A stretch of DNA of 64,000 nucleotides from Thermoanaerobacter kivui (GCF_000763575.1 NZ_CP009170.1:1491501-1555500), one strand, 5' to 3'; shown: positions 25,956-36,898, counted from the first letter of the stretch. Numbers and translations are program-made. The notes: a model not told the origin generated them from the sequence alone.

Positions 25956-26334
25956 GTTTTTTGCCCCTTTGCCCGTAAATTCTTGCTGCGAAAGATGTTA
26001 CTATTGCTATTAAGTCTTCTGCTAGCTCTTTATTTCATTTACCCCACTTGCTATCTCATGTATGACTTCATACTGCCATCCTTTGGAATTAGCGTATTCT
26101 TCAAGCCTTCTAATTTGATTCTTAAGATATTCTTCTTGTTTCTTTGTGGACACTCACTTTAGGTTTTGGTTTTTCTTCCAGCATGCCTAATAACTCCTCT
26201 ATATCTTCTTTTTTATACCTTCTGATGCCTTTTGGAGTTCTCACAGGTGTTATTAATCCTTCCTTTTCCCAGTTTATAAGTGTTCTTCGACTAATTGAGT
26301 ACATTTCCTTTACTTTTTGCATGCTTAGTAACAT
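25936..26334 (-). pseudogene. IS607 TnpA serine recombinase, broken
   Basis: It starts with an intact MerR-like HTH (MYSISRRTLINWEKEGLI ... GIRRYKKEDI). A frameshift near 26150 is followed in another frame by RVSTKKQEEYLKNQIRRLEE and WQYEVIHEIASGVNE. A large gap then joins directly to ELAEDLIAIVTSFAARIYG, the C-terminal segment. The catalytic domain between them is missing. The old stop overlaps the first codons of tnpB, as in intact IS607. Confidence 0.8.
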
Positions 26335-26408
26335 TTATTATCACCCAATTAAAATTATACCACTTTGCATGACTATCTTCAACTGTTACCTACCTCCTTA
26401 AATTAAGA

Positions 26409-26440
26409 TAAAAAAGACCATAAAGGCCTTTTTTATCTTA
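26409..26440 (-). terminator. terminator of pheT
   Basis: On the minus strand AAAAAAGGCC, loop, GGTCTTTTTT, beginning at the pheT stop. Confidence 0.75.
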
Positions 26441-28817
26441 ATTGCGCTCCGAGTTTTTTAGAAAGCGCTTCTACGATGTTATTGTGGATTACATTCACTT
26501 CTTCATCTGTCAAAGTTCTATCATAGGACCTGTACCAAATAGAAAATGCTACACTCTTTTTCCCTTGTGGAATATTAGCACCTTTGTACACATCAAACAA
26601 TTCAACCTTATCTATAAGCTCTCCTCCTGTTTCAACTATAACTTTTTCTACATCTTTTACAAAAACTTCTTCATCTACCAAAACGGCAATGTCTCTTTCT
26701 ACTGCTGGATACTTAGGAAGGGGTTTATATTTCTTTTCTGCATTGGCATGTTTTATCACTTTGTCGAGATTTATTTCCCCGCCATAAACTCTAACAGGTA
26801 TATCATAATTTTCTAAAACATCAGGGTGAATTTCACCGATTGTTCCTAATTCCTCATCACCTAAAAGAATTTTCGCAGACCTACCCGGATGATATACAGG
26901 ATTTTCTGCTCTAACGTATTCCACCCCTTTTATGTTCATAGCCTTAAGTAGCGTTTCTACTATTCCTTTTAAGGAATAAAAATCTACATCCTCTCCGTAC
27001 ATACCTATTACGACGGTTTTTATTTCTTCTGGAAGCTCTTTTAAAGGCAATTCTTTTGGAATAAACACTTTAGACATTTCAAAAACTCTAAAATCCTGTA
27101 CTTTTCTGCTGTAATTAGTATAAGCCACATTTAGCATAAAAGGTATCAGAGTAGTCCTCATAAGGCTTTGGTCTTCTCCCAAAGGATTTATAATTTTAAC
27201 TGCTTTTCTCAATGGACTGTCTAAAGGCACATTGATTTTATCTAAGTCTTTGCTTCCCATAAAAGACATCGTAACTATTTCATTCAATCCGCAAGCCAAC
27301 AGCACTTCTTTTATTTTTTCCTCTAATTCCTGTTCTTTTGACATTGCCCCCAATGTCGTTTGAGCGTTTTTTATTAAGCTATCTTGTATGTTGTTGTATC
27401 CAAATAACCTCGCTATTTCTTCTGCAATGTCTGCCTCCATTGTCACATCTCTACGAAAATGCGGAACTGTTATCTCAAGGTCATCGCCTTTTTGCACAAC
27501 TTTAAACTCCAAAGACTCTAATATTTCAATCATTTGAGATACCGGAATATCAGTGCCTAAAAATTTATTGATTCTGTCAGGCTTGACATTTACAACAATC
27601 TTCTCAATTGGCTTAGGATACTCATCAATAAGCCCTTTTAACACTGTACCACCGCAGTATTTTTCCATAAGCTGCGCTGCTCTTTCACAAGCCAAAACAG
27701 TGATTTCAGGGTCCAACCCTTTTTCAAACCTGGAAGATGCTTCACTTCTCAGTCCTAATTTTTTAGAAGTATAGCGTATATTGCTTCCTTTAAAATTAGC
27801 ACTTTCTATCAAAATGTTTACGGTAGTGTCAGTTATCTCTGTGTTTTCCCCACCCATTACACCGGCAAGACCTATAGCTTTTTTCTCATCAGCAATAACC
27901 AACATTGAGCTGTCTAAAGTTCTCTCTTTTCCATCTAATGTAACTAATTTTTCTCCTTCTTTTGCCCTTCTCACAATTATATGCTTGTTTTCAACTTTGT
28001 CCAAGTCAAAAGCGTGTAAGGGCTGACCTAATTCCAACATCACATAGTTTGTAACATCCACCACGTTATTTATAGGTCTTATTCCAGCTTTTAAAAGACG
28101 CATCTGCATCCACATAGGAGAAGGACCTATCTTCACATTCTTAACGACCCTTGCCACATATCTAAAGCATAAATCCGTAGCCTCAATAGTCACTTTTGCA
28201 GGATTTTGTTCTTCGCTTTCTTTAACCTCTACAACAGGCATTTTTAGCCTCTTTCTAAAAGTAGCTGCTGTCTCTCTGGCTATTCCCACCATTGACAAGC
28301 AATCAGCTCTGTTGGGAGTTATTTCAAATTCTAACACATCATCCTTCAACTGAATAGCTTCATTTATGTCCGTCCCCAAAGGAAAAGGTGGCAATATAAA
28401 AATTCCGTTTCTTTGATATTCTGGCAATAAACTCTCATCAAGTCCCAACTCTTCAGCAGAACACATCATGCCATTGGATTCTATTCCTCTTAATTTGCCT
28501 CTTTTTATCTTAACTCCTCCAGGAAGAGTTGCGCCATGAAGTGCTACCGGTATGTAGTCTCCTTCTTTTATGTTTTGCGCTCCTGTAACAATTTGTAATT
28601 TATTACTTCCTATGTCAACAATGCCTACCAATAATTTATCAGCATTAGGGTGTTTCTCTAAAGATACGATTTGGCCTATAACGACGTTTGAGATTTCTTT
28701 GCCGTAACTTATAATTGTCTCTACTTTTGACCCTGACATAGTAAGGCCTTCAGCAATAGTTTTTGCATCTTCATCTATATCCACAAATTCTTTTAACCAT
28801 GAAAGCGATACTAACAT
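26433..28817 (-). CDS. pheT: phenylalanyl-tRNA synthetase beta subunit
   Basis: 794 residues, full length. An N-terminal EMAP-like tRNA-binding domain (residues about 40-150), the B3/B4 editing region, the B5 domain and a C-terminal ferredoxin-like anticodon-binding domain ([15 protein letters not shown]) are all present. It forms the (alpha-beta)2 enzyme with PheS, encoded 12 bases upstream. RBS AGGGGTGG precedes ATG 28817. Controlled by the Phe T-box leader. Confidence 0.96.
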   Translation of the reverse strand: MLVSLSWLKEFVDIDEDAKTIAEGLTMSGSKVETIISYGKEISNVVIGQIVSLEKHPNADKLLVGIVDIGSNKLQIVTGAQNIKEGDYIPVALHGATLPGGVKIKRGKLRGIESNGMMCSAEELGLDESLLPEYQRNGIFILPPFPLGTDINEAIQLKDDVLEFEITPNRADCLSMVGIARETAATFRKRLKMPVVEVKESEEQNPAKVTIEATDLCFRYVARVVKNVKIGPSPMWMQMRLLKAGIRPINNVVDVTNYVMLELGQPLHAFDLDKVENKHIIVRRAKEGEKLVTLDGKERTLDSSMLVIADEKKAIGLAGVMGGENTEITDTTVNILIESANFKGSNIRYTSKKLGLRSEASSRFEKGLDPEITVLACERAAQLMEKYCGGTVLKGLIDEYPKPIEKIVVNVKPDRINKFLGTDIPVSQMIEILESLEFKVVQKGDDLEITVPHFRRDVTMEADIAEEIARLFGYNNIQDSLIKNAQTTLGAMSKEQELEEKIKEVLLACGLNEIVTMSFMGSKDLDKINVPLDSPLRKAVKIINPLGEDQSLMRTTLIPFMLNVAYTNYSRKVQDFRVFEMSKVFIPKELPLKELPEEIKTVVIGMYGEDVDFYSLKGIVETLLKAMNIKGVEYVRAENPVYHPGRSAKILLGDEELGTIGEIHPDVLENYDIPVRVYGGEINLDKVIKHANAEKKYKPLPKYPAVERDIAVLVDEEVFVKDVEKVIVETGGELIDKVELFDVYKGANIPQGKKSVAFSIWYRSYDRTLTDEEVNVIHNNIVEALSKKLGAQLR

Positions 28818-28829
28818 ACTACCACCCCT

Positions 28830-29849
28830 TTAAAACTGTTGTATAAATCTTAAATCATTTTCAAAAAGAAGTCTCAAATCATCTATTCCGTATTTAAGCA
28901 TGGTAATTCTGTCTATCCCTAATCCAAAGGCAAATCCACTGTATTTTTCAGGGTCAATTCCCGACATCCTTAAAACATTGGGATGAACCATTCCAGCACC
29001 TAAAATTTCAATCCATCCTGTATAACCGCAAACTCTGCAGCCTTTTCCACCACAAGCAAAACAGCTGACATCCATTTCGGCACTGGGCTCAGTAAAAGGA
29101 AAATAATGTGGTCTAAATTTGGTATTGGTATCTTCTCCGAAAAACTTCTTTGCAAATATATTTAAAACCCCTTTTAAATCTCCCATAGTTATTCCTTCAT
29201 CAACTACAAGCCCTTCCATCTGATGAAATACTGGAGAATGCGTAGCATCTATTTCGTCTGACCTATAAACTCTTCCAGGAGATATAACTCTTATTGGAGG
29301 CTTATTTTTCTCCATAGTCCTTACTTGTACCGGGGATGTTTGAGTCCTCAAAAGTATATCAGAAGTCACATAAAAGGTATCCTGTAAGTCTCTAGCTGGA
29401 TGGTCCTCTGGAGTATTTAATGCCTCAAAGTTGTAATAAGTAAACTCTATTTCTGGCCCTTCTGCAATAGAAAAGCCTAATCCTAAAAATATCTTTTTAA
29501 TTTCATCCAATACTTGTGTCATGGGATGTTTGTGACCGTACTCATAAGGTTTACCCGGCATAGTTATGTCTATGTACTCACTTTTTATCCTCTTTTCTTT
29601 TTCTAATTGGGCAATTTTATTTTTTGTTTCTGTGAGTAAACCCTCAATTTTCTCTCTAACTTCATTGGCAATTTGACCAATTACAGGTCTTTCTTCAGGC
29701 TTTAAACTTCCCATTCCCCTTAAAATTTGCGTCAATTCGCCCTTTTTACCTAAGTATTTAACTCTTAAGTTTTCAATTTGCTGTAAACTATCGGCTGACA
29801 GAATTTCTTTTTGTGCATCTTCATAAAGCTTGCGCAACAATTCTTCCAT
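28830..29849 (-). CDS. pheS: phenylalanyl-tRNA synthetase alpha subunit
   Basis: 339 residues. An N-terminal coiled coil is followed by the class II catalytic core: motif 2 region [20 protein letters not shown] and motif 3 [36 protein letters not shown] segment with four Cys suggests a bound zinc or a structural loop, as in other Firmicute PheS. Operon with pheT. Confidence 0.96.
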   Translation of the reverse strand: MEELLRKLYEDAQKEILSADSLQQIENLRVKYLGKKGELTQILRGMGSLKPEERPVIGQIANEVREKIEGLLTETKNKIAQLEKEKRIKSEYIDITMPGKPYEYGHKHPMTQVLDEIKKIFLGLGFSIAEGPEIEFTYYNFEALNTPEDHPARDLQDTFYVTSDILLRTQTSPVQVRTMEKNKPPIRVISPGRVYRSDEIDATHSPVFHQMEGLVVDEGITMGDLKGVLNIFAKKFFGEDTNTKFRPHYFPFTEPSAEMDVSCFACGGKGCRVCGYTGWIEILGAGMVHPNVLRMSGIDPEKYSGFAFGLGIDRITMLKYGIDDLRLLFENDLRFIQQF

Positions 29850-29884
29850 CTTTAAACCAACCCCTCTTTTGGTATATTAGTTAA

Positions 29885-30125
29885 AATAAAAAATCCTCCG
29901 TCAATAGGACGAAGAATCCGCGGTACCACCTAAATTAGCATTTTATAAAAAATGCTCACTCATTTAGATAACGGTATTACCGGCAATGCCTACTATTAGT
30001 TCAGCACGCTGCTCCGGAGAGAACTTTCCATTATCTACCTAACGATAACACTCTCAGTCTATGGTGTTATCTCCCTGTGATTTTCGATAATGTACTTTAC
30101 TCCTTCATAGCATTTTACAATATTA
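29885..30125 (-). promoter_or_regulatory. T-box leader of pheST
   Basis: The minus strand contains the T-box core GGTGGTACCGCGG at about 29919-29931. It is followed by a terminator (ATTCTTCGTC pairing with GACGGAGGAT, then TTTTTTATTTT). Upstream lies an extended stem-loop region. Uncharged tRNA-Phe binding would favour the antiterminator. A UUC in the stem I region is a plausible Phe specifier, but the fold was not computed. Confidence 0.92.
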
Positions 30126-30138
30126 TTATTTTTCAAAA

Positions 30139-30167
30139 ATTATATCATCTTATTCTTGTTTTATCAA
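30139..30167 (-). promoter_or_regulatory. sigma-A promoter of pheST T-box leader
   Basis: Minus-strand TTGATA, 17-base spacer, TATAAT. The -35 box lies in the 3' end of the methyltransferase gene. Confidence 0.75.
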
Positions 30168-30923
30168 CCTTTGCCTTTGAGATTCGTATAAAAAGATAGC
30201 AGCAGCGATTGAAACATTTAAAGATTCTGCCTCCCCTGTCATAGGTATTTTCACAAAGTCGTCTACTAAATCTTCAATACTCACTCCTTTTGATTCATTC
30301 CCCAAGACAAACGCCACTTTGTCGTCAATGTTGCACTGGTGAACCAATTTTTTTGCTCTTAAATGAGTGGCAAAGACTTTTATACCCTTTGCTTTAAGCT
30401 TTAATACAACTTCTTTTGATGTAGGTATAACAGGAATGTGAAAAATAGAACCCATAGTAGCCCTTAAAACTTTTGGGTTAAACACGTCTACTGAATTGTT
30501 TATAGTAAAAACAGCGGTAGCACCAAAAGCGTCAGCTGACCTTATAATCGTCCCCAAATTCCCTGGGTCTTGTACATTATCTGCTATTACATAAATACCA
30601 TTTTCTTTTATATAAATATTTTCATCATATTCAGGAATTTTTATAACCGCCATTATCATCTGAGGAGTCACAGTGTCGCTTATCTTTTTAAAGACAGAAT
30701 CAGTCGTATGTACTATCTTATCCTTTTTAAAGGGTATATCTTCTTTAAAGCTTTCTGACATTACTATGTACTCTATCTCAAAATTGCTATTTAAAGCTTC
30801 TAAAACATTTGTGGTACCCTCTACAAAAAACAAACCTTCCTCGTAACGCTCTTTTTTGTCTTTAAGCTTTTTGATTTTTTTTATTAGTTCATTGTTTTCA
30901 CTTTTTATAAACATCGTTATCAC
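30150..30923 (-). CDS. TrmH/SpoU-family RNA 2'-O-methyltransferase
   Basis: 257 residues. The N-terminal substrate-binding domain contains FFVEGTTNVLEAL. The SPOUT knot shows motif 1 NVQDPGNLGTIIRSADAFGA, motif 2 FVLGNESKGVS and motif 3 IPMTGEAESLNVSIAAAIFLYE. The family methylates rRNA or tRNA; the target is not identifiable. It follows rplT, as often in Firmicutes. The start is uncertain: GTG 30923 or ATG 30914, both with a weak RBS. Confidence 0.9.
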   Translation of the reverse strand: MITMFIKSENNELIKKIKKLKDKKERYEEGLFFVEGTTNVLEALNSNFEIEYIVMSESFKEDIPFKKDKIVHTTDSVFKKISDTVTPQMIMAVIKIPEYDENIYIKENGIYVIADNVQDPGNLGTIIRSADAFGATAVFTINNSVDVFNPKVLRATMGSIFHIPVIPTSKEVVLKLKAKGIKVFATHLRAKKLVHQCNIDDKVAFVLGNESKGVSIEDLVDDFVKIPMTGEAESLNVSIAAAIFLYESQRQRLIKQE

Positions 30924-30951
30924 TGCTTTAAAAGTACTTCAAAAGGGTAAG

Positions 30952-30978
30952 TAAAGCAAAAGGCCATAAATCGGCCTT
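30952..30978 (-). terminator. terminator of the infC-rpmI-rplT operon
   Basis: AAGGCC, loop, GGCCTT and TTGCTTTAC on the minus strand; moderate U-tract. Read-through into the methyltransferase gene is possible. Confidence 0.55.
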
Positions 30979-31336
30979 ATGCATTTAACTGTTGTTTAGC
31001 TATGTTTACTAATTCTTCAAAAGCTTTTGCGTCGTTTATTGCCATTTCAGACAACATTTTTCTATTAATTTCTATTCCCGCCTTCTTGAGACCATTTATA
31101 AACCTGCTGTAAGAAATCCCATTAGCTCTTGCAGCTGCATTTATCCTCGTTATCCAAAGCTTTCTAAAATCTCTCTTTCTTAACTTTCTGCCTATATAAG
31201 CGTACTTCAATGATTTCATTACAGCTTGATTAGCAACTCTGAACAACTTGCTCTTTGCGCCGTAATAACCTTTTGCAAGTTTTAATATTTTTTTGCGTCT
31301 TCTTCTGGTTACTTTACCAAATTTTACTCTTGCCAT
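30977..31336 (-). CDS. rplT: 50S ribosomal protein L20
   Basis: 119 residues, typical basic L20 ([34 protein letters not shown]). It binds 23S rRNA early in assembly and in Firmicutes also binds the infC leader to repress the operon. RBS AGGAGG lies before ATG 31336. Confidence 0.97.
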   Translation of the reverse strand: MARVKFGKVTRRRRKKILKLAKGYYGAKSKLFRVANQAVMKSLKYAYIGRKLRKRDFRKLWITRINAAARANGISYSRFINGLKKAGIEINRKMLSEMAINDAKAFEELVNIAKQQLNA

Positions 31337-31356
31337 TTTAAAAACCTCCTAATCCG

Positions 31357-31554
31357 TTATGCATAGGGTAATAGACGTTTGATATTTTTTGCGTCTGCAC
31401 CTACAAAATAAGTAGCTTTTCTCAATCTTCTTTTTCTCTTTGCATTTTTCTTTGTCAAAAGATGGCTTTTATAAGCTCTTGCTCTTTTAACTTTACCAGA
31501 TTTTAATACTTTAAATCTTTTTGCTGCTCCTCTATGAGTCTTCATTTTAGGCAT
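31357..31554 (-). CDS. rpmI: 50S ribosomal protein L35
   Basis: 65 residues, [16 protein letters not shown]-terminus and strongly basic body, exact L35 length. RBS AAGGAGG lies before ATG 31554. Middle gene of infC-rpmI-rplT. Confidence 0.97.
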   Translation of the reverse strand: MPKMKTHRGAAKRFKVLKSGKVKRARAYKSHLLTKKNAKRKRRLRKATYFVGADAKNIKRLLPYA

Positions 31555-31581
31555 AATTTAATCCTCCTTATGGCAACATTG

Positions 31582-32091
31582 TTAATTTTTAGGTGTTAAT
31601 ACCATCATTAAATTTCGCCCCTCCATGTCAGGAGCTTTTTCTACAACACCATATTCACTAATCTGCTGAGCAAATCTATTTAAAACTTCTTCAGCTATTC
31701 CCGTATGAGTTGCTTCTCTTCCTCTAAATCTTATGGTAACTTTTACTTTGTTTCCTTCTTTTAAAAATTTAATAGCACTTTTTAATTTTACAGCAAAGTC
31801 ATGGTCTTCAATAGTCGGAGACATCCTTATTTCTTTTACATTTATCACTTTTTGCTTTTTCTTTGCCTCTTTTTCCCTTTTGCTAAGCTCATATCTGTAC
31901 TTACCAAAATCCATCAATTTACACACAGGCGGATTGGCTTGCGGGGCAATCTTAACCAAATCAAGATGTCGCTCTTGTGCAATTTTGTAAGCTTCCTTGG
32001 CAGACATAATACCTATTTGCTTTCCATCCTGATCGATTAACCTTACTTCCTTGTCCCTTATTTCCTCATTGACCTGCAGCTCTTTGTTAAT
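31582..32091 (-). CDS. infC: translation initiation factor IF-3 (AUU start)
   Basis: 169 residues if read from ATT at 32091, nine bases after AGGAGG. The frame between there and the first ATG (32007) encodes NKELQVNEEIRDKEVRLID, the conserved IF-3 N-terminus, and holds no ATG, GTG or TTG start. A start at 32007 would cut off the N-terminal domain. AUU is the classic infC start, through which IF-3 represses its own synthesis by rejecting non-standard starts. C-terminal domain intact. Confidence 0.95.
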   Translation of the reverse strand: MNKELQVNEEIRDKEVRLIDQDGKQIGIMSAKEAYKIAQERHLDLVKIAPQANPPVCKLMDFGKYRYELSKREKEAKKKQKVINVKEIRMSPTIEDHDFAVKLKSAIKFLKEGNKVKVTIRFRGREATHTGIAEEVLNRFAQQISEYGVVEKAPDMEGRNLMMVLTPKN

Positions 32092-32111
32092 AAATACGCA
32101 CCTCCTAAAAT

Positions 32112-32235
32112 TTGTGAAAAAATAAAAGCGGATACAAACGTACCCGCTTCACTCCCTTATAAAAAATAAGTCCATTTTATGAAACCTTTGCACCGGCGGT
32201 GAAAGGTGAGAAGCGGGCGCTTCTACTTATTCGCT
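32112..32235 (-). promoter_or_regulatory. L20-type leader/attenuator of infC operon
   Basis: On the minus strand CCCGCTTCTCAC (about 32210) can pair with GTGAAGCGGG (about 32150). The latter also overlaps a terminator AAGCGG..CCGCTTTTATTTTTT ending near 32118. The mutually exclusive stems and the position ahead of infC match the Firmicute L20 leader, where L20 binding favours termination. Confidence 0.85.
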
Positions 32236-32240
32236 TTTTT

Positions 32241-32269
32241 AGTTTATCATTATTTTATTTTTTTGTCAA
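32241..32269 (-). promoter_or_regulatory. sigma-A promoter of infC operon
   Basis: Minus-strand TTGACA, 17-base spacer, TAAACT, immediately upstream of the L20-type leader. Confidence 0.75.
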
Positions 32270-32309
32270 TAATTATTTTAGATTGCCTTTGCTAATCTTT
32301 TAGTCAAAT

Positions 32310-32327
32310 AACCTCCATTTTGGAGAT
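32310..32327 (-). terminator. weak terminator-like hairpin after aroC
   Basis: ATCTCC, loop AAAAT, GGAGGT then TATTTG on the minus strand, directly after the aroC stop. Short stem, weak T-run. Confidence 0.45.
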
Positions 32328-33380
32328 TTAAAAATTTTTTACATATACTAAATATGCATCATAATTTTTCTTTAGTTCCTCAATTGAATCACCGCCAAAT
32401 TTTTTAAGGCATTCATCAGCAATCACCCAAGCACAAACTGCTTCTAAAACACAGGCAGCAGCTTCAACAGCAGTCACATCTGAACGCTCATAAGCAGCTT
32501 TTACTTCCTCTTTAGTATTTATGTCAATAGAAGTAAGGGGTTTTAAAAGAGTAGGAATTGGCTTCATAGCAGCTCTTATAACTATAGGATTTCCATTTGA
32601 AATTCCACCTTCAATTCCTCCTGCATTGTTGGTCTTCCTATAAAATCCTCTTTCTTCGTCATAATATATTTCATCATGGACTAAAGAGCCAGGTTTTCTT
32701 GCTGCTTCAAAACCCAAGCCTATTTCTACAGCCTTAATCGCCTGTACACTCATGACATGATAAGCTAAAAGCGCATCTAATTTTCTGTCCCATTGCACAT
32801 GACTTCCCAAACCAATTGGCACACCCTCTATTACTATTTCTATTATACCTCCTAAGGTATCTCCTTTTGATTTAGCTGCTTCAATAATCTTTGGCCACTC
32901 TTCTTCAACTGTTATTCCACCTATTTCTAAAACTTTACTCTTTATGAATATATTTAATTCTTTAAGAAGCAATTTTGCTACACTTCCTACTGCCACTCTC
33001 GCAGCTGTCTCTCTCGCACTTGAACGTTCCAAAATATTTCTCAAATCTCTCTGATTGTACTTTATTGCTCCTGCAAGGTCTGCATGACCAGGGCGTGGTC
33101 TTGTTATAGGCGGAATTTCTTTATCTTTCCAATTTGTATAATCTCTATTTATAATCTCCAATGTAAGAGGTGCTCCGATAGTCTTGCCATGTCTTACTCC
33201 ACTCAAGATGTGTACTTCATCTTTTTCAATAGCCATTCTTCCCCCTCTTCCATAACCCCCTTGCCTTCTTTTAAGCTCATTATTTATAAATTCTACGTCA
33301 ATAAAGAGATTTGATGGAAGGCCTTCAATAATAGCAATTAAAGCTTCCCCATGGGATTCCCCTGCAGTAATATATCTCAT
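32328..33380 (-). CDS. aroC: chorismate synthase
   Basis: 350 residues. It converts EPSP to chorismate using reduced FMN. Signatures seen: [40 protein letters not shown] and [14 protein letters not shown] near residue 130. The slightly short C-terminus is normal. RBS AAGGAGG lies before ATG 33380. Start and upstream stop overlap by four bases with the transporter gene. Confidence 0.96.
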   Translation of the reverse strand: MRYITAGESHGEALIAIIEGLPSNLFIDVEFINNELKRRQGGYGRGGRMAIEKDEVHILSGVRHGKTIGAPLTLEIINRDYTNWKDKEIPPITRPRPGHADLAGAIKYNQRDLRNILERSSARETAARVAVGSVAKLLLKELNIFIKSKVLEIGGITVEEEWPKIIEAAKSKGDTLGGIIEIVIEGVPIGLGSHVQWDRKLDALLAYHVMSVQAIKAVEIGLGFEAARKPGSLVHDEIYYDEERGFYRKTNNAGGIEGGISNGNPIVIRAAMKPIPTLLKPLTSIDINTKEEVKAAYERSDVTAVEAAACVLEAVCAWVIADECLKKFGGDSIEELKKNYDAYLVYVKNF

Positions 33381-34633
33381 ACTTTTCCTCCTTGCTTTGC
33401 TTCAATTTCTTTAATCTCATCTTCATAATTAGCTACTAAAAAGTACAAAATACTCACTACTATTCTTGCAATACCTGTTAAAATCATAAAAGCTACATAA
33501 CCCATTTGTGTATAAAGCCACATTCCAAACATAGGAGCAATAAAAGCGGAAATTTGAGTAATTAGTGTAAACACGGCGATGTAACTCATTTTTTCTGAAG
33601 TAGGAGGTAAAAGCTCTAACAGCCAATTTAAGAGCAACATGTTATAACCTCCTACAGCTATACCCCCTAAAAAATCAAAAATAGCGCCAACATAAAGGTT
33701 TTTAGCTGTAGCCCACATGAGGGGAATAAATCCTAGAAGCAATGCACTTAATGCAACAGCAAATCCGTTTCCCCTTTTGTTGGACAGGTCAGCCCATTTG
33801 TAAAAAGCTAAAATAGAACCAATAGAGGAAACAATAGTAAATATACTCATCCATGCATTGTTAGCATGCAAAAAATTTACCTTATATATGGTAAAAATGG
33901 GCCAAGCCATCATCCATGCAAAATAATATATAAAAGAAGTTACATTAAAATATATGAATTTCTTAGACTCAAACATGTTTCTAAAAGCTTCATAAAAACT
34001 TCCGGACTTGGCTTCATCCAAATCCCTTTCTACTACATGAAACCTTGAAAAATAATAAGATTCTATTAATCCGAAAATAAATGCAACAGTAAATACTACT
34101 TGATAATTAATAGGGAAAACTATTTTATCAAGCAACCATCCTGTTACCAAAACTGTAATTGTTGCCACAATTGTCGTCCAAAAATTTCTATCAGCGAAAA
34201 CTTTACTTCTATATTCTGGAGGAATTAATTCACTCATAAAAGACTGCCAACACATACCAACTGCCATAGAAGGTAAATTCATTACTCCCACCAACACGAC
34301 TACCACCCACGGTTGGAGCTCTTTATTAAAAAACGGAGCAAGAGCAAGCAAAAAATAAAAAGTTCGTGCAATATACAGTACTGTATAAGCAAATTTATGA
34401 ACATCCTTTAAGCTATTAATCAAATAAGTTACAGGAATTACTCCAATTACCACCATAAGCGCAGGAAGAGAGTTTAAAAGAGACACCTGAAAGTCGTCGG
34501 CTCCCAATTTTATGGCATATATTCCAATAAAAGGGTTAACCATATTAAAGCCTATAGCCCATGCAAGGCCATTTATCATATTCATTTTTATGTTATATCT
34601 CAAATGCTTGTAAACTTCTAGCTTCTTTTTCAT
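33377..34633 (-). CDS. MFS transporter
   Basis: 418 residues with about 12 hydrophobic segments and a hydrophilic loop near the middle ([16 protein letters not shown]). It contains the loop [18 protein letters not shown], typical of an MFS subgroup in clostridia. The substrate is not predictable. It is translationally coupled to aroC, but that may only reflect operon packing. RBS GGGAGAGG lies before ATG 34633. Confidence 0.85.
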   Translation of the reverse strand: MKKKLEVYKHLRYNIKMNMINGLAWAIGFNMVNPFIGIYAIKLGADDFQVSLLNSLPALMVVIGVIPVTYLINSLKDVHKFAYTVLYIARTFYFLLALAPFFNKELQPWVVVVLVGVMNLPSMAVGMCWQSFMSELIPPEYRSKVFADRNFWTTIVATITVLVTGWLLDKIVFPINYQVVFTVAFIFGLIESYYFSRFHVVERDLDEAKSGSFYEAFRNMFESKKFIYFNVTSFIYYFAWMMAWPIFTIYKVNFLHANNAWMSIFTIVSSIGSILAFYKWADLSNKRGNGFAVALSALLLGFIPLMWATAKNLYVGAIFDFLGGIAVGGYNMLLLNWLLELLPPTSEKMSYIAVFTLITQISAFIAPMFGMWLYTQMGYVAFMILTGIARIVVSILYFLVANYEDEIKEIEAKQGGKV

Positions 34634-34692
34634 ACCTCTCCCTCAAAATTAATATTTTAATTTTAGATTACCACGTTTTTTAAATTCTTTCA

Positions 34693-34731
34693 ATAAATCA
34701 AAATGCCCCTTTAAAGGAGCATTTTGATTTT
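34693..34731 (-). terminator. terminator of thrS
   Basis: A long stem (AAATCAAAATGC with GCATTTTGATTT) at the thrS stop. Confidence 0.8.
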
Positions 34732-36634
34732 ATAAAGCTTTTGTGGCGATTTCTTTAAGAATTTTTTCTATAAACTCATTTAAGGAAATATCGCCTAGAT
34801 CCCCTTCTTTTCTTGACCTTAAAGATACTGTCCCTTGTTCTACTTCTTTATCCCCTACAATCAGCATATAAGGAATCTTTTGAAGTTGTGCCTCTCGTAT
34901 TTTGTATCCTATTTTTTCATTTCTGTCGTCTAATTCAGCTCTTATGTCATTTTCCAACAGACGCCCGTATACATTTTGGGCATAAGCATAGTGTTTATCA
35001 GATATAGGCAAAACTCTAACTTGTACTGGCGCCAGCCAAGTTGGGAAAGCCCCTGCAAAATGTTCAGTAAGAATTCCAATAAATCTTTCTATACTTCCGT
35101 AAATTACCCTGTGCAACATTATAGGTCTGTGTTTTTCTCCATCTGGGCCTATATACTCCAGTTCAAACCTTTCAGGCATCTGGAAATCTAATTGGATAGT
35201 TCCACATTGCCATGTACGACCTATGCTGTCTTTTAAATGAAAATCTATTTTGGGCCCGTAAAATGCACCATCCCCCTCATTAACTTTATATGGTAAATTC
35301 ACACGATTTAAAGCAGAAATCAAAGCATTTGTAGCCAATTCCCAGTCTTCATCAGACCCCATAGAATTTTCAGGACGTGTAGACAATTCAACAAAATACT
35401 CAAAGCCAAAAATTTTATAGAAATAATCCACTAAATTTATAACCCCTAAAATTTCATCTTCAACCTGCTCAGGAGTCATAAACAAGTGAGCATCATCCTG
35501 AGTAAAACTTCTTACTCTCATAAGCCCATGCAAAACTCCTGAGAGTTCATGTCTATGCACTAAACCCAATTCACAAAGTCTCAAAGGCAAATCCCTGTAA
35601 CTGTGCATTGTAGACTTGTAAACAAGCATTGCTCCAGGGCAATTCATAGGCTTTATTGCATAAGTCTCTCCGTCTATTTCAGTGAAATACATATTCTCTT
35701 TATAGTGGTCCCAGTGTCCTGACCTACGCCATAATTCTTCATTCAAAATTATAGGAGTTTTTATTTCCTGATAACCATGCTTTATATGTTCTTTTCGCCA
35801 AAAATCTTCTAAAATGTTTCTTATAATCATTCCCTTAGGATGGAAAAAAGGAAAACCTGGTCCTTCAGGGTGGATACTAAACAAATCTAACTCTTTCCCT
35901 AATTTTCTATGGTCTCTCTTTTTAGCTTCCTCTAACATATGTAAATATTGATCTAACATGCTTTTTTTAGGAAAACTTATTCCATATATTCTTTGAAGCA
36001 TTTTATTTTTTTCGTCGCCTTTCCAGTAGGCTCCAGCAACTGACAACAATTTAACAGTTTTTACCATGCCTGTTGACATAAGATGGGGCCCAGCACAAAG
36101 GTCAGTAAATTCTCCTTGCTTGTAAAAAGAAATTTCCTCTCCTTCTGGTATTTCTTCTATAAGCTCCACTTTATAAGGTTCATATTTTTCTTTCATCAAT
36201 TCTATCGCTTCATCTTTAGGAAGGACAAACCTTTCCAACTTATAATCTTCTTTTATAATTCTATTCATTTCCTGTTCTATAGCTTCAAAGTCTTCTGTGG
36301 TAAAAGGCCTTTCTGTATCAAAGTCATAATAAAAACCATTGTCTATAGCCGGACCAATTGCCAATTTCACATCTTTAAAAAGCCTTTTTACAGCCTGCGC
36401 TAAAATGTGAGAAGAAGTATGCCAATAAATCTTTTTTCCATCCTCATCGTCAAAAGTCAAAATTTCAAGTTTTCCATCTTCTTCAATTTTGGTAGTAAGC
36501 TCCACCACTTTTCCGTTAAATTTTCCACCTACCGCTTCCTTTGCAAGCCTTTCGCTTATGCTCTTGGCTATTTCGTAAACTGTCATGCCACTTTCAAATT
36601 CCTTCTGTGTGCCATCTTTAAGTGTTATAAGCAT
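34730..36634 (-). CDS. thrS: threonyl-tRNA synthetase
   Basis: 634 residues. TGS domain (residues 1-60), editing domain with HILAQAVKRL and the Cys/His of DLCAGPHL, class II catalytic core with MNCPGAM (zinc Cys) and RSFTQDDAHLF, and the C-terminal anticodon-binding domain (WLAPVQVRVLPISD). Full length. Controlled by its T-box leader; it lies next to ytxC as in Bacillus. RBS GGAGGG lies before ATG 36634. Confidence 0.97.
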   Translation of the reverse strand: MLITLKDGTQKEFESGMTVYEIAKSISERLAKEAVGGKFNGKVVELTTKIEEDGKLEILTFDDEDGKKIYWHTSSHILAQAVKRLFKDVKLAIGPAIDNGFYYDFDTERPFTTEDFEAIEQEMNRIIKEDYKLERFVLPKDEAIELMKEKYEPYKVELIEEIPEGEEISFYKQGEFTDLCAGPHLMSTGMVKTVKLLSVAGAYWKGDEKNKMLQRIYGISFPKKSMLDQYLHMLEEAKKRDHRKLGKELDLFSIHPEGPGFPFFHPKGMIIRNILEDFWRKEHIKHGYQEIKTPIILNEELWRRSGHWDHYKENMYFTEIDGETYAIKPMNCPGAMLVYKSTMHSYRDLPLRLCELGLVHRHELSGVLHGLMRVRSFTQDDAHLFMTPEQVEDEILGVINLVDYFYKIFGFEYFVELSTRPENSMGSDEDWELATNALISALNRVNLPYKVNEGDGAFYGPKIDFHLKDSIGRTWQCGTIQLDFQMPERFELEYIGPDGEKHRPIMLHRVIYGSIERFIGILTEHFAGAFPTWLAPVQVRVLPISDKHYAYAQNVYGRLLENDIRAELDDRNEKIGYKIREAQLQKIPYMLIVGDKEVEQGTVSLRSRKEGDLGDISLNEFIEKILKEIATKAL

Positions 36635-36668
36635 GCAACACCCTCCTTTGTAATTTTTTTATTTTCTT

Positions 36669-36896
36669 AAATAAAAAACCTCTTACCCCGTAAAGAGGCA
36701 GAGGTCATCTGCGGTTCCACTCTTTTTTATACTCTGGTATTATATCGGAATAACCGATCGGATTTATCATCCGCAGCTCCGGGGTGGTCTTCGATATTCA
36801 GAACATTTGAATGATCTCAGCCTACGTCATTCAATCTCTGTGATGTTCTTTAAATATCTACTTTCCCCCTCATTGCCTTAATATTCAATTTTTTAA
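36669..36896 (-). promoter_or_regulatory. T-box leader of thrS
   Basis: T-box core GAGTGGAACCGCAG on the minus strand near 36706-36720. It is followed by a terminator built from CCTCTT and AAGAGGTTTTTT (36672-36703). An ACC in the GACCACCCCGGAG segment of the leader is a plausible Thr specifier. Confidence 0.92.
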
Positions 36897-36898
36897 TC

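Larger units (their letters stand above)
24380..26340 (-). mobile_element. decayed IS607-type element (tnpA and tnpB both broken)
   Basis: A MerR-type HTH plus serine-recombinase remnant followed by a TnpB-type protein is the layout of IS607. Both genes carry frameshifts and tnpA also has an internal deletion. The ends are approximate: IS607 elements lack inverted repeats and make no target duplication. The tnpB 3' flank is a GC-rich stretch unlike its AT-rich surroundings. Confidence 0.8.
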
